Origin: Spirosoma sp. KCTC 42546
GTDB lineage: Bacteria; Bacteroidota; Bacteroidia; Cytophagales; Spirosomataceae
DNA: 64,000 nt
Direction of reading: 5' to 3'
NCBI RefSeq assembly: GCF_006965485.1
Contig: NZ_CP041360.1
Span: 1,488,001-1,552,000 of the forward strand
Positions 34,173 to 42,052 of the stretch are shown one piece after another. The first letter of the stretch is position 1; each line of letters starts with the position of its first letter. A program made the translations under genes and the position numbers. The notes below the pieces were generated by a model. The model was given only the letters and a program-made list of their open reading frames with translations. It was not told the DNA's origin and made no database searches.

Positions 34173-34218
34173 AAAAGCCTCTTTTCTAAACTAGGAGAGG
34201 GGTTGGGGTGAGGTTTAT
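34173..34218. repeat. Dispersed hairpin repeat, copy 2
   Basis: AAAAGCCTCTTTTCTAAACT then AGGAGAGGGGTTGGGGTGAG resembles copy 1 at 9221-9266. The stem has decayed to G-U pairs on the left side while the 3' flank is kept. It forms part of the leader of the third haloperoxidase gene. Confidence 0.7.
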
Positions 34219-34222
34219 CTAC

Positions 34223-35731
34223 ATGAAAGCGCGTAGTTTTTCGATCCTTTTAAGTGCATTACTGCTGTGGACAGTAGGCTGCAAAGAGCCTATTATCGAC
34301 GAGGGTGTACTGCCTTTTATTGTCCCTACATCAGTCGATGCCGATGGCGGTACCTGGCGGACCATTATCCTGAAATCGGCCACAGATATAACGGTTCCTC
34401 AACCCGTAGCCAGTACATCAGATACCTATAAACACGAGTTTTCTGATGTGAAAAACGGTGTGCTGGCGGCTACGCCCGAACAGAATACGGCCGTTAATTA
34501 CTGGGCTGCCGGGGGCGTTATCCGCTGGAACCAGATTGCCCGGCAATTGGTGGCAAAATATAACATAGCACCGGGTTACGATTACTTAACCGGGCAGACA
34601 ACATCAGCCGATGCCGGTAATCCATATGCCGGGCCGCCGTTTGCTGCCCGTGTCTATGCGCTGTTAAGTGTGGCTCAATATGATGCACTGGTGGTGGCCT
34701 GGCGGGCTAAGTATCAGTACAACCGGCCATCGCTGGAACAACAGGGTATTGTGGCCCGAGTGCCCATACTCAATGTACCATCCTACCCATCAGAAGATGC
34801 GGCCATTGCCGAAGCATCGTGCCAGATGCTGGCCTACTTTTTTCCGAATGAAGCCAGCTGGCTGAAAGCAAAAGCGACTGAACACAAACAAAGTCGATTA
34901 TGGGCCGGAGGCAACGTACCCAGCGACCTGAAAGCCGGTGAAGACCTGGGGGCTACATTGGTTACTAAAGTGATTGATCGCGCCAAAAACGACCGTTTTA
35001 CTGCTGCTACTGACCCAACAAACAGTTGGCAAACCGCGCTGTCTAAAGCGCCCTATGACCAGAAATGGAAAAGCATCGAATTGCCAGAGCGAGCGCCTAT
35101 ATTGCCATTGGCGGGTAAGGTAAAAACCTGGTACGACTCCACGGCTATTGTCGGGGCATCGCCCGCCACTCCTCCTGCTACAACATCCGCCGAGTTTCAA
35201 AAAGCCCTGAGTGAAGTGCGTGATCTGGCTAATTCCCGCACCCGCGATCAGTGGCGAATTGCCAGTTATTGGGATAATGGCCCCAGTACGTACTCGCTGT
35301 CTGGCCTCTGGAATTTTCTGGTTGAAGATCTTATTCGGCAGGAGGGGCAGAATGAACTACGAACAGCCCGGACGTATGCGCTGTTGAATCGAGCGATGCA
35401 GGATGCCACAATAGCCAGCTGGCGAACGATGTATACGTATTTTGTGCCGCGCCCGTCGCAAATTGACCCGACTATAAAAACGGCTACGCCTATCCCAAAT
35501 GCCCCTGGTTACGTAGCTGACCGGGCTGCCGTTTCGACTGCTGCCGTTGCTGTGCTGGCCTGTTTGTTTCCTGATGAGGCTACGCGTTTAAACGCACAGG
35601 CAACGGAAGCCGCGCTGTCGGGGCTGTATAGCGGTACCCACTTTCGGTTCGATGCCGACGCAGGAACGAAGCTAGGTACCGTTATAGGGCAATTGGCGGT
35701 TACCGGGGCAAAGGCCGACGGGGCAAAATAA
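34223..35731 (+). CDS. Degenerate vanadium haloperoxidase/PAP2-like lipoprotein, copy 3
   Basis: The ~502-residue protein has a lipobox (LLLWTVGC). ATG 34223 is preferred over GTG 34208, which lies inside the dispersed repeat. It is a full-length paralog of the gene at 22473, but the C-terminal active site is lost. Lys becomes Met (MYTYFVPRP), SGH is replaced (PGYVADRAAVS) and the SR Arg is Gly (SGLYSGTHFRFD); only RP and the last His remain. The N-terminal half keeps KYQYNRP, SYPSEDA and SRLWAGG, without the His residues. It is probably a pseudoenzyme, perhaps a binding or scaffold partner of copy 1. Confidence 0.82.
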   Translation: MKARSFSILLSALLLWTVGCKEPIIDEGVLPFIVPTSVDADGGTWRTIILKSATDITVPQPVASTSDTYKHEFSDVKNGVLAATPEQNTAVNYWAAGGVIRWNQIARQLVAKYNIAPGYDYLTGQTTSADAGNPYAGPPFAARVYALLSVAQYDALVVAWRAKYQYNRPSLEQQGIVARVPILNVPSYPSEDAAIAEASCQMLAYFFPNEASWLKAKATEHKQSRLWAGGNVPSDLKAGEDLGATLVTKVIDRAKNDRFTAATDPTNSWQTALSKAPYDQKWKSIELPERAPILPLAGKVKTWYDSTAIVGASPATPPATTSAEFQKALSEVRDLANSRTRDQWRIASYWDNGPSTYSLSGLWNFLVEDLIRQEGQNELRTARTYALLNRAMQDATIASWRTMYTYFVPRPSQIDPTIKTATPIPNAPGYVADRAAVSTAAVAVLACLFPDEATRLNAQATEAALSGLYSGTHFRFDADAGTKLGTVIGQLAVTGAKADGAK

Positions 35732-35760
35732 ACCTTACTTTAATCCTTTTGACACAATTC

Positions 35761-35786
35761 GCCGGGTTCGATAATCCGGCTTTTTT
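35761..35786 (+). terminator. Terminator at the end of the cluster
   Basis: GCCGG (35761-35765) and CCGGC (35776-35780) frame a 10-nt loop, followed by six T's. The hairpin lies 30 nt after the haloperoxidase copy 3 stop. Confidence 0.8.
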
Positions 35787-35833
35787 GTAACATTGCCCTG
35801 TTATTCACGATTTATCAATCAAACCTTGATTGC

Positions 35834-37846
35834 ATGAGCGTTCCCTCGACTATTTCCGGTCAATCGCGCGTCGTTATTGAGCGCGTATCGCCTGAACTTG
35901 ATGGCGGTAAATTTCCTATAAAAGCTATACCCGGTGATGTAGTGGCGGTTGAAGCCGATATCTTCGCGGATGGTCACGATTATCTGGCGGTCGTTCTAGT
36001 GTATAAACATGCTGATGACACCGCCTGGACCGAAACCGGAATGGCACTTCTTGGTAACGATCGATGGGGGGCATCCTTTATCGCCGAAAAGCAAGGCCGG
36101 TATACCTACACCTTTGAAGCCTGGATAGATCACCCAGCCTCCTGGCAGCACGAAGTTCATTTGAAAGTAGCCGATGGCCAGCGGATCACGAGTGAACTAC
36201 TGGCGGGTGCGAATTATGTGGATGGCATGCTCATCCGGGCAGGAGGGAAGATAACCACGGGCACCAAAGCAAAAGGTAAAAAGAAGGCAGAACCGGCTGA
36301 AGAACCCGCCGATGTAAAGGTGCTCCGGGAAATGGCAGCCCTATTTCGGGATGAAAGTCGATACGACGAAGCCGTATCTGTTGCCGAAAGCGATCAGTTC
36401 ACGTTTTATGCTGCCCGCTATCCTGAGCGGCAACACGTAACCCGTTACCACGAGTTAGGCGTAGAGGTAGACCGCGCCCGCGCCGGTTTCAGCACCTGGT
36501 ATTGCCTGTTCCCCCGTTCGGCGGCACGTGAAGAGGGAAAGCATGGAACATTTAAAGATGTAGAAGCCTTGTTGCCGCGCATTTCGGGTATGGGTTTCGA
36601 TGTGTTATATCTGCCACCTATTCATCCCATTGGTACTGCCCACCGGAAGGGTAAAAACAACTCGGTGATTTGTCAGCCTGGTGAGCCGGGTGTTCCGTAC
36701 GGAATCGGTTCAGCAGAAGGTGGTCATGATGCCATTCATCCTGAACTCGGCACTGTCGATGATTTCAAACACCTGATTGCCATTGCAGCCAACTACGATA
36801 TGGAGGTGGCAATGGACCTGGCTATCCAGTGTTCGCCCGACCATCCATGGGCGAAAGATCATCCTGAATGGTTCAGGAAACGGCCTGATGGCACGATTCA
36901 ATACGCCGAAAATCCGCCTAAGAAATACCAGGATATTTACCCGGTTTATTTCGAAACAGAAGATTGGCAAAATCTCTGGGAAGAGCTGAAGCGCGTTTTA
37001 CTGGTGTGGGCATCCTGGGGTGTTCGCATAGTGCGGGTCGATAACCCACACACCAAACCGTTTGCGTTTTGGGAGTGGGTTATTGCTGAAGTCAAAAAGG
37101 AGTTTCCGGATATGTTGTTTCTGGCCGAAGCCTTCACCAAGCCTAAAGTGATGCAGGAACTGGCGAAAGGAGGCTTTGCGCATTCCTATACCTACTACAC
37201 CTGGCGCCATACAAAGCAGGAGTTGGAAGAGTATATGACTGAGTTAACAAAGGGGGAAATGAGGTATTATTTCCGCCCGAACTTCTGGCCAACCACGCAC
37301 GACATTAATCCGTATAGCTTACAGGGCGGACACGAACCACAATTCCTGATTCGCTATTTTATGGCGGCCACGCTATCGAGCAACTATGGTATTTATGGCC
37401 CCTCGTTCGAGTTAATGGAGCATGTTCCATTCCCGAATAAAGAAGAGTACCTGAACTCCGAGAAGTATGAAATCCGCTATTGGGACTGGGAGAAGACCAA
37501 TAAACTGACCTACCTGATTACGCTCGTCAATCGGATCCGCCGGGAGAATGCGGCTCTGCAAACGACCAATAATCTGACGTTCTGCACTGTCAATGACGAC
37601 GCCATTATGGCTTACCTGAAGATTTCTGGGACGAACAGGCTATTGACTGTGGTCAATACGGATGGGTACAGTCGACGGGCGGGTATTGTGCAGGTGCCCA
37701 TCTGGCAATTAGGGATTGCTCCAGACCAGGCCTACACCGTTCATGACTTGTTGACGGGAGCTTATTATACCTGGCAGGGCGAACAGAACTACGTTGAACT
37801 CGACCCCTATGTGCTGCCTATGCACCTGTTCCGCATTGAAGTATAA
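35834..37846 (+). CDS. glgE: Alpha-1,4-glucan:maltose-1-phosphate maltosyltransferase GlgE
   Basis: The 670-residue protein has the GlgE N-terminal domain (IERVSPELDGGKFPIKAIPGD). The GH13 catalytic domain contains YLPPIHPIGTAHRKGKNN, the nucleophile region VRIVRVDNPHTKPF (Asp near 403), LFLAEAFT (Glu near 430) and WPTTHDINPY (Asp near 489). Length fits the family. GlgE extends alpha-glucan from maltose-1-phosphate. Its usual partners (treS, pep2/mak, glgB) are not in this window. An insert near residues 145-160 is Lys-rich (TKAKGKKKAEPAEEPAD) and looks like a linker. Confidence 0.95.
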   Translation: MSVPSTISGQSRVVIERVSPELDGGKFPIKAIPGDVVAVEADIFADGHDYLAVVLVYKHADDTAWTETGMALLGNDRWGASFIAEKQGRYTYTFEAWIDHPASWQHEVHLKVADGQRITSELLAGANYVDGMLIRAGGKITTGTKAKGKKKAEPAEEPADVKVLREMAALFRDESRYDEAVSVAESDQFTFYAARYPERQHVTRYHELGVEVDRARAGFSTWYCLFPRSAAREEGKHGTFKDVEALLPRISGMGFDVLYLPPIHPIGTAHRKGKNNSVICQPGEPGVPYGIGSAEGGHDAIHPELGTVDDFKHLIAIAANYDMEVAMDLAIQCSPDHPWAKDHPEWFRKRPDGTIQYAENPPKKYQDIYPVYFETEDWQNLWEELKRVLLVWASWGVRIVRVDNPHTKPFAFWEWVIAEVKKEFPDMLFLAEAFTKPKVMQELAKGGFAHSYTYYTWRHTKQELEEYMTELTKGEMRYYFRPNFWPTTHDINPYSLQGGHEPQFLIRYFMAATLSSNYGIYGPSFELMEHVPFPNKEEYLNSEKYEIRYWDWEKTNKLTYLITLVNRIRRENAALQTTNNLTFCTVNDDAIMAYLKISGTNRLLTVVNTDGYSRRAGIVQVPIWQLGIAPDQAYTVHDLLTGAYYTWQGEQNYVELDPYVLPMHLFRIEV

Positions 37847-37855
37847 CAGATTGAG

Positions 37856-37911
37856 AAAAGCCTAGTGTTGTGGTGTTGACGGACCCGACCGCGCCACAAT
37901 ACTAGGCTTTT
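37856..37911 (+). terminator. Terminator hairpin after glgE
   Basis: AAAAGCCTAGTGTTGTGG (from 37856) pairs imperfectly with CCACAATACTAGGCTTTT (to 37911), giving an A-stem-T layout typical of a bidirectional terminator. Confidence 0.8.
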
Positions 37912-37938
37912 ATGAAATAGTCTAGTTTCAACACCAGC

Positions 37939-38553
37939 ATGGATGACCCAAAGCGTATTGTTTAACAGGGATATGACCAGTTGGGCAGTGCCTATCGGCT
38001 GCATTATGAAGGAGCAGATCCGAACCGGTATAGCAACTGGCTGACTACGTTGGTTGAGTTACTTCCAGCTAACGGGCGTGTGCTGGAACTGGGATGCGCG
38101 GATGGTATTCCTACCGCCCGGTATCTTAGTGAGTATGTTGATTATGTAGGGATAGATCTTTCGTCTGTTCAGATTGAGCAGGCCCGACGCAATGTTCCGC
38201 AAGCGCAGTTTGACATAGCGGATATGACCACACTGGTTTTTCCAGACAACTCGTTTGAGGGTGTTGTTGCCCTGTACTCGATTATTCACCTTCCGGTAGC
38301 GGAACAACCCGATTTATTGACTGCTATACATCGGTGGCTCAAACCAGCAGGTTATTTCCTGTGCGTTGTGGGGGCGGGTAGCTGGACAGGTACCGACGAA
38401 GACTGGATCAGTCCTGGTATCCGCATGTATTGGAGTCATGCAGATGCGGCTACCTACCAAGCCTGGTTTATCGAACTGGGCTTTACAATTCTTGATAGCC
38501 ATTTTGTGGCAGAAGGAGAGGCAGGGCATACGTTCTTTCTGCTGAGAAAATGA
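37939..38553 (+). pseudogene. SAM methyltransferase gene with an in-frame stop at codon 9
   Basis: From ATG 37939 the frame reads MDDPKRIV, then TAA at 37963-37965, then QGYDQLGSAYRLHYEG and an otherwise intact class I methyltransferase: VLELGCADGIPTARYL (motif I), VDYVGIDLS, ADMTTLVFPDNSFEGVVALYSIIHL, LKPAGYFLCVV. The IVxQGYDxLGxAY segment is a common start of this family, so the stop interrupts real coding sequence. Translation might restart at TTG 37981, losing only about 14 residues. It could be a recent nonsense mutation or a sequencing error. Substrate unknown. Confidence 0.75.
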
Positions 38554-38599
38554 GCTGACCAGCTTACTTGATTAAGTTGATGGGTACGCAGAATACAAA

Positions 38600-39067
38600 T
38601 TAGACTTTTTTAAATTTTATAATGGTTACGCCCGTTTGCCCAGCGGGCGTGTAATAGTAATACATCACGTTTTTTTCACTACAGGTCATTCTTAGAAGAT
38701 CTGTCGTTTTTTGGGGAGATAAGTAAATAGCATAACTGATACAGCCTACACTAATTGCGGTTGCTCCCAAAAAAAGCGAGCTGTCGAAGTTCTGTTCTAC
38801 AGCCACTTTCTGGTACGTCAAACTATCCACAGCTTGCCCATTAAGGCTGGAGCGCAGTACAATACCAACCGTATTATTGGTTACGGATTGTATAGTTAAT
38901 GTAAGGTTGTCACCCTGAATTGGAAGTCTAGCATTCGTAGTCAGGAGCTGGTACGTACCCGCTATAGTTGGTGCTGGTTCTGGTATGTTTAAGTTATTTT
39001 TAGTGCAGGATACACTCCCTACCATAACCAAAAGAAAAAGTCTCCCCAATAGTCTAACATTAGCCAT
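38600..39067 (-). CDS. Small lipoprotein of unknown function
   Basis: The ~155-residue protein starts best at ATG 39067 (MANVRLLGRLFLLVMVGSVSC), giving a lipoprotein signal with Cys at residue 21; an upstream start at 39103 would add 12 residues ahead of it. The body is beta-rich (TIAGTYQLLTTNARLP, NLTLTIQSVTNNTVGIVLRSSLNG) and ends TGVTIIKFKKV. The pattern resembles small lipocalin-like or META-like lipoproteins, but I cannot assign a family. Confidence 0.6.
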   Translation of the reverse strand: MANVRLLGRLFLLVMVGSVSCTKNNLNIPEPAPTIAGTYQLLTTNARLPIQGDNLTLTIQSVTNNTVGIVLRSSLNGQAVDSLTYQKVAVEQNFDSSLFLGATAISVGCISYAIYLSPQKTTDLLRMTCSEKNVMYYYYTPAGQTGVTIIKFKKV

Positions 39068-39126
39068 GTTTTTAATGAGTTCGTTTTCTTCTGAAACGAG
39101 CAATTGGCCGAATTTGCTACATATTT

Positions 39127-39187
39127 ATACTAAAAAATAGGACAATTTTTTAGTATAAAAAGCCAGTGGGATAATCACTGGCTTTTT
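39127..39187. terminator. Double hairpin after the M1 peptidase gene
   Basis: ATACTAAAAAAT (39127-39138) pairs with 39145-39156. Directly after it, AAAAAGCCAGTG (39157-39168) pairs perfectly with CACTGGCTTTTT (39176-39187). The second has A/T tracts on both sides, so it can terminate in both directions. Confidence 0.8.
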
Positions 39188-39235
39188 GAGTTTTCATACT
39201 AAGAGATTGAGCCTAAGCCATAGGATTGGCAACCC

Positions 39236-41233
39236 TTACCGAACTACAACTACCCGACTCTGTACCCCTGCGGCTGTTTGTACCGTAACCGTATACCGAC
39301 CGGCCGACAGCCCACGCAGACTCAATGTTCGGCTATAATTGCCGGGTGCCAGATTCGACTCATTATTGGCCTTCAGCTGTTGACCAAGCAAATTTGCCAG
39401 CGCCACTGTAACGGGGCCTGTTGCAGAAACCGAAAAATCAACCATCAGCGTTTCGGTGGTTGGATTTGGATAGATTCGTAAAGCTACTGGAGATGGGTCT
39501 TCAACACCCGTCACTAAGTTTGTTGTGGTAGATTCGATGGTTTTTAGAATCCAGTTATTTGGGTCGATAACTACATTGGTAACGGCCCCACGACCGGGAA
39601 GCGTAAACGTCTGATCGGCGCGGTCATTGAAGACTGTTACCGTTGTATCGCCCGCAGCCGATTGTACCAGCATCTGTACAGGCATCGTGAACGACGCTGG
39701 ATTTGTCGACTTCGTGTTGCTCTGTTGTAAGCGTACCGTAGCGAATTTACCACCACCCGTGACCGTTGCTTTATAGGTTGGATAGCCTTCGCCATAAATC
39801 CACTGTTTAAAGAAATAAGCCAGATCCCTGCCGGAAACTTGTTGGGCTACGGCCTGGAAATCCTCGGTAACGGCTGTATTATAAGCTAAGGCTGGAGTAG
39901 CTACATAGGTACGTAACGTGCGAAAGAACGCACTATCACCCACTACACCCCGGAGCATGTGTAATACGGTTGCCCCTTTGGCATAACTTCGATTGCTGTC
40001 AAAAATATTGTTGAAATTGCTGATGTTCTGGACGTAGACACTCCCAACAGCAAGACGAGCACTGCTCATGAAATTATTCATATAGGACCGATACCCAGTT
40101 TGTCCACCTATGGACTCGGTGTATACGGCTTCGCCATACGAGGCAAAACCTTCGTTGAGCCAGATATTCTGCCAGTCACGGCAGGTAATTTTGTCACCGA
40201 ACCATTGGTGGGCAAGCTCATGAGCAATCACCGTTGGGGTTAACGATGAAACACCCATTGACGTTATCGTCTGGTGTTCCATACCCCCGTTATTCCGGGC
40301 AAACTGAGCATGCCCATATTTCTCCCGAAGAAACGGATAAGGCCCAAATCGATTGGTAAATAGCTGAAGCATGCTGGGAGTCAGGGCAAGATTGGCCTGA
40401 ACCTGAGGCAAAATTTCAGGATAGATATAGTGGGTTACGGGCATTGTCTGGTTGCCATACGTAAAGGGCGTATCGTACTGGGCGTAGTTTGAGACGGCTA
40501 TCGAAATCAAATACTGGGCAATCGGGTAGCTATTTTTCCACAGGTACGTTTTCGTGCCGTCACTATTGGTCGTTGTACTAATGAGCTTGCCATTGGAAAC
40601 CGACACAAACTGCGCCGGGGCAGTAATACGTACTGACGATGAATCGGCTTTGTCGGCGGGTGTATCCCGGCATGGAAACCAATCGGGAGCACCGTAAGGC
40701 TCGCTTAAACTCCAGATGACAGGATCGTTTGTGGTCTCATGCCGGTCAAATTTGAAACTGCCCTGGGCACTGCTATTGGGTATGCCCTGGTAAAATACCG
40801 TTAAGGTTAAGGCTTGCCCGTTGGCCAGGGGTTGAGGAAGTGTAATGGTTAGCTTATTCTGTGCATGCTGAAAGGTCAGCTTTTGAGCACCTACTTTTAC
40901 CGAATCAACCCGTAATCCTTCACCTGTAGTGGCAGAGGTTGAATTAAGATCCAGAAAAAAGCTAGTGAGGGTAGTAGAGGCTGTACTTTTCAAACTAATG
41001 GTGGCTGCTCCACGAAGGCTGGCTGGCGTTGCGGTTAGTCGCAGATCCAGACCGTAATACGTAACATCAATAGAGGCATCGCCGGGGTAAGCCAACCGCG
41101 CTTTCGGGTTATCGGCCAATTGTCCAAAATAACGTACTTTGCCCGCCTGGCAAACTTGCCAGCCTTCCGTTTCGAGCTGGGCGTAGGAAAAGAGCGGGAA
41201 GAAAAGAAGGAGGTAGATAGAAAAGTTTTTCAT
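39236..41233 (-). CDS. M1-family metallopeptidase with T9SS sorting tail
   Basis: The 665-residue exported protein has a signal peptide (FSIYLLLFFPLFSYAQ). An aminopeptidase N-like region shows GGMEHQTI and the zinc motif HELAHQWFGDKITCRDWQNIWLNEGF (HExxH plus Glu, about residues 335-360). The C-terminal ~80 residues form a type IX secretion sorting domain (LRIYPNPTTETLMVDFSV, LSAGRYTVTVQT). It would cleave N-terminal residues from peptides at the cell surface or outside. It is a single-gene unit ended by a double hairpin. Confidence 0.92.
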   Translation of the reverse strand: MKNFSIYLLLFFPLFSYAQLETEGWQVCQAGKVRYFGQLADNPKARLAYPGDASIDVTYYGLDLRLTATPASLRGAATISLKSTASTTLTSFFLDLNSTSATTGEGLRVDSVKVGAQKLTFQHAQNKLTITLPQPLANGQALTLTVFYQGIPNSSAQGSFKFDRHETTNDPVIWSLSEPYGAPDWFPCRDTPADKADSSSVRITAPAQFVSVSNGKLISTTTNSDGTKTYLWKNSYPIAQYLISIAVSNYAQYDTPFTYGNQTMPVTHYIYPEILPQVQANLALTPSMLQLFTNRFGPYPFLREKYGHAQFARNNGGMEHQTITSMGVSSLTPTVIAHELAHQWFGDKITCRDWQNIWLNEGFASYGEAVYTESIGGQTGYRSYMNNFMSSARLAVGSVYVQNISNFNNIFDSNRSYAKGATVLHMLRGVVGDSAFFRTLRTYVATPALAYNTAVTEDFQAVAQQVSGRDLAYFFKQWIYGEGYPTYKATVTGGGKFATVRLQQSNTKSTNPASFTMPVQMLVQSAAGDTTVTVFNDRADQTFTLPGRGAVTNVVIDPNNWILKTIESTTTNLVTGVEDPSPVALRIYPNPTTETLMVDFSVSATGPVTVALANLLGQQLKANNESNLAPGNYSRTLSLRGLSAGRYTVTVQTAAGVQSRVVVVR

Positions 41234-41277
41234 GGAGTTGTCGTCATTAATGACTTAACCGCAAAGTGGCCAATTAG

Positions 41278-41949
41278 TTAAATGTCATCATCTTCATCTA
41301 CTTCGGGTGTCAGAAAGGCAGGCAGTTTGGGCGCTTCCTCTGCTTTTGCTTTTATAGCCTCCAGCTTTTTCTGTTCTGCTTCGGGTAGTTGAAGCTGCCA
41401 ACCCATTGAACTCGCCAGTTGGTACATCATGTACTGAATCTGGTTGTTGGCAATTTTAGGAAGATCGCTTTGCATAGCCCGTTCATTCATGGCCTGCTTA
41501 GCTTCTTCCAGAATTTGTGTATAATCGGCCCCGCTGAAGTGATTAAGAATGCCCGCCTGAATGTCGTAAAACTTGTAATCGGTATCGATTGATAGAATTT
41601 CAGGTTGAGGAAAAGACTCAATAATTAACTTTTTGGAATCATTGTCGGGCGCCCGAAACCGAACTTTAGCAAAATCAAAGCCAACCAGCACTTTCGATTT
41701 GGCAATGACCATCGCTTTTTTAGGGTCATTCAGGAGGTATAAAATCTTTTTCTGATCCTGATAATTATAAATCTCTGAGAAATAGCCCTCCGCCATTACC
41801 ACCTTGAATACCTTTTCGATGCGCTCAAGCAAGAGTACAGAGTCCCGCTGAACATCAGTAGTGCCAGTTCGTTTACGCAGGGTATTGGCCAGGGCAACGC
41901 CCCCGCCCGCGCCGACGAGTAAAAGTAAAACGGTGGTTAAGAAATCCAT
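41278..41949 (-). CDS. DUF4230 domain-containing protein
   Basis: The 223-residue protein has one N-terminal membrane segment (FLTTVLLLLVGAGGGVALANTL) followed by a DUF4230 domain: SVLLLERIEKVFKVVMAEGYFSEIYNYQD, KALVIAKSKVLVGFDFAKVRF-like, ILSIDTDYKFYDIQAGILNHF. The Ala/Glu-rich tail ends EVDEDDDI. DUF4230 proteins are membrane-anchored with unknown function. It lies downstream of rny on the same strand, behind a palindrome of 7-nt units. Confidence 0.83.
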   Translation of the reverse strand: MDFLTTVLLLLVGAGGGVALANTLRKRTGTTDVQRDSVLLLERIEKVFKVVMAEGYFSEIYNYQDQKKILYLLNDPKKAMVIAKSKVLVGFDFAKVRFRAPDNDSKKLIIESFPQPEILSIDTDYKFYDIQAGILNHFSGADYTQILEEAKQAMNERAMQSDLPKIANNQIQYMMYQLASSMGWQLQLPEAEQKKLEAIKAKAEEAPKLPAFLTPEVDEDDDI

Positions 41950-41958
41950 AGTGGGCTA

Positions 41959-42047
41959 AATGTATAATGTATAATGGACAATGAAAAATGGACAATGAAT
42001 CAGGACGGTGTTGCCCATTTTTCATTGTCCATTATACATTCTGCATT
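41959..42047. repeat. Gene-junction palindrome of 7-nt AATGNNN units
   Basis: Arms at 41959-41993 and 42013-42047 match in 31 of 35 positions. Each is a run of five AATGNNN units, related to the TAATGNN units at 24023-24100. The left arm starts 10 nt from the DUF4230 start codon; the right arm ends 6 nt from the rny stop. Confidence 0.8.
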
Positions 42048-42052
42048 AAAGC

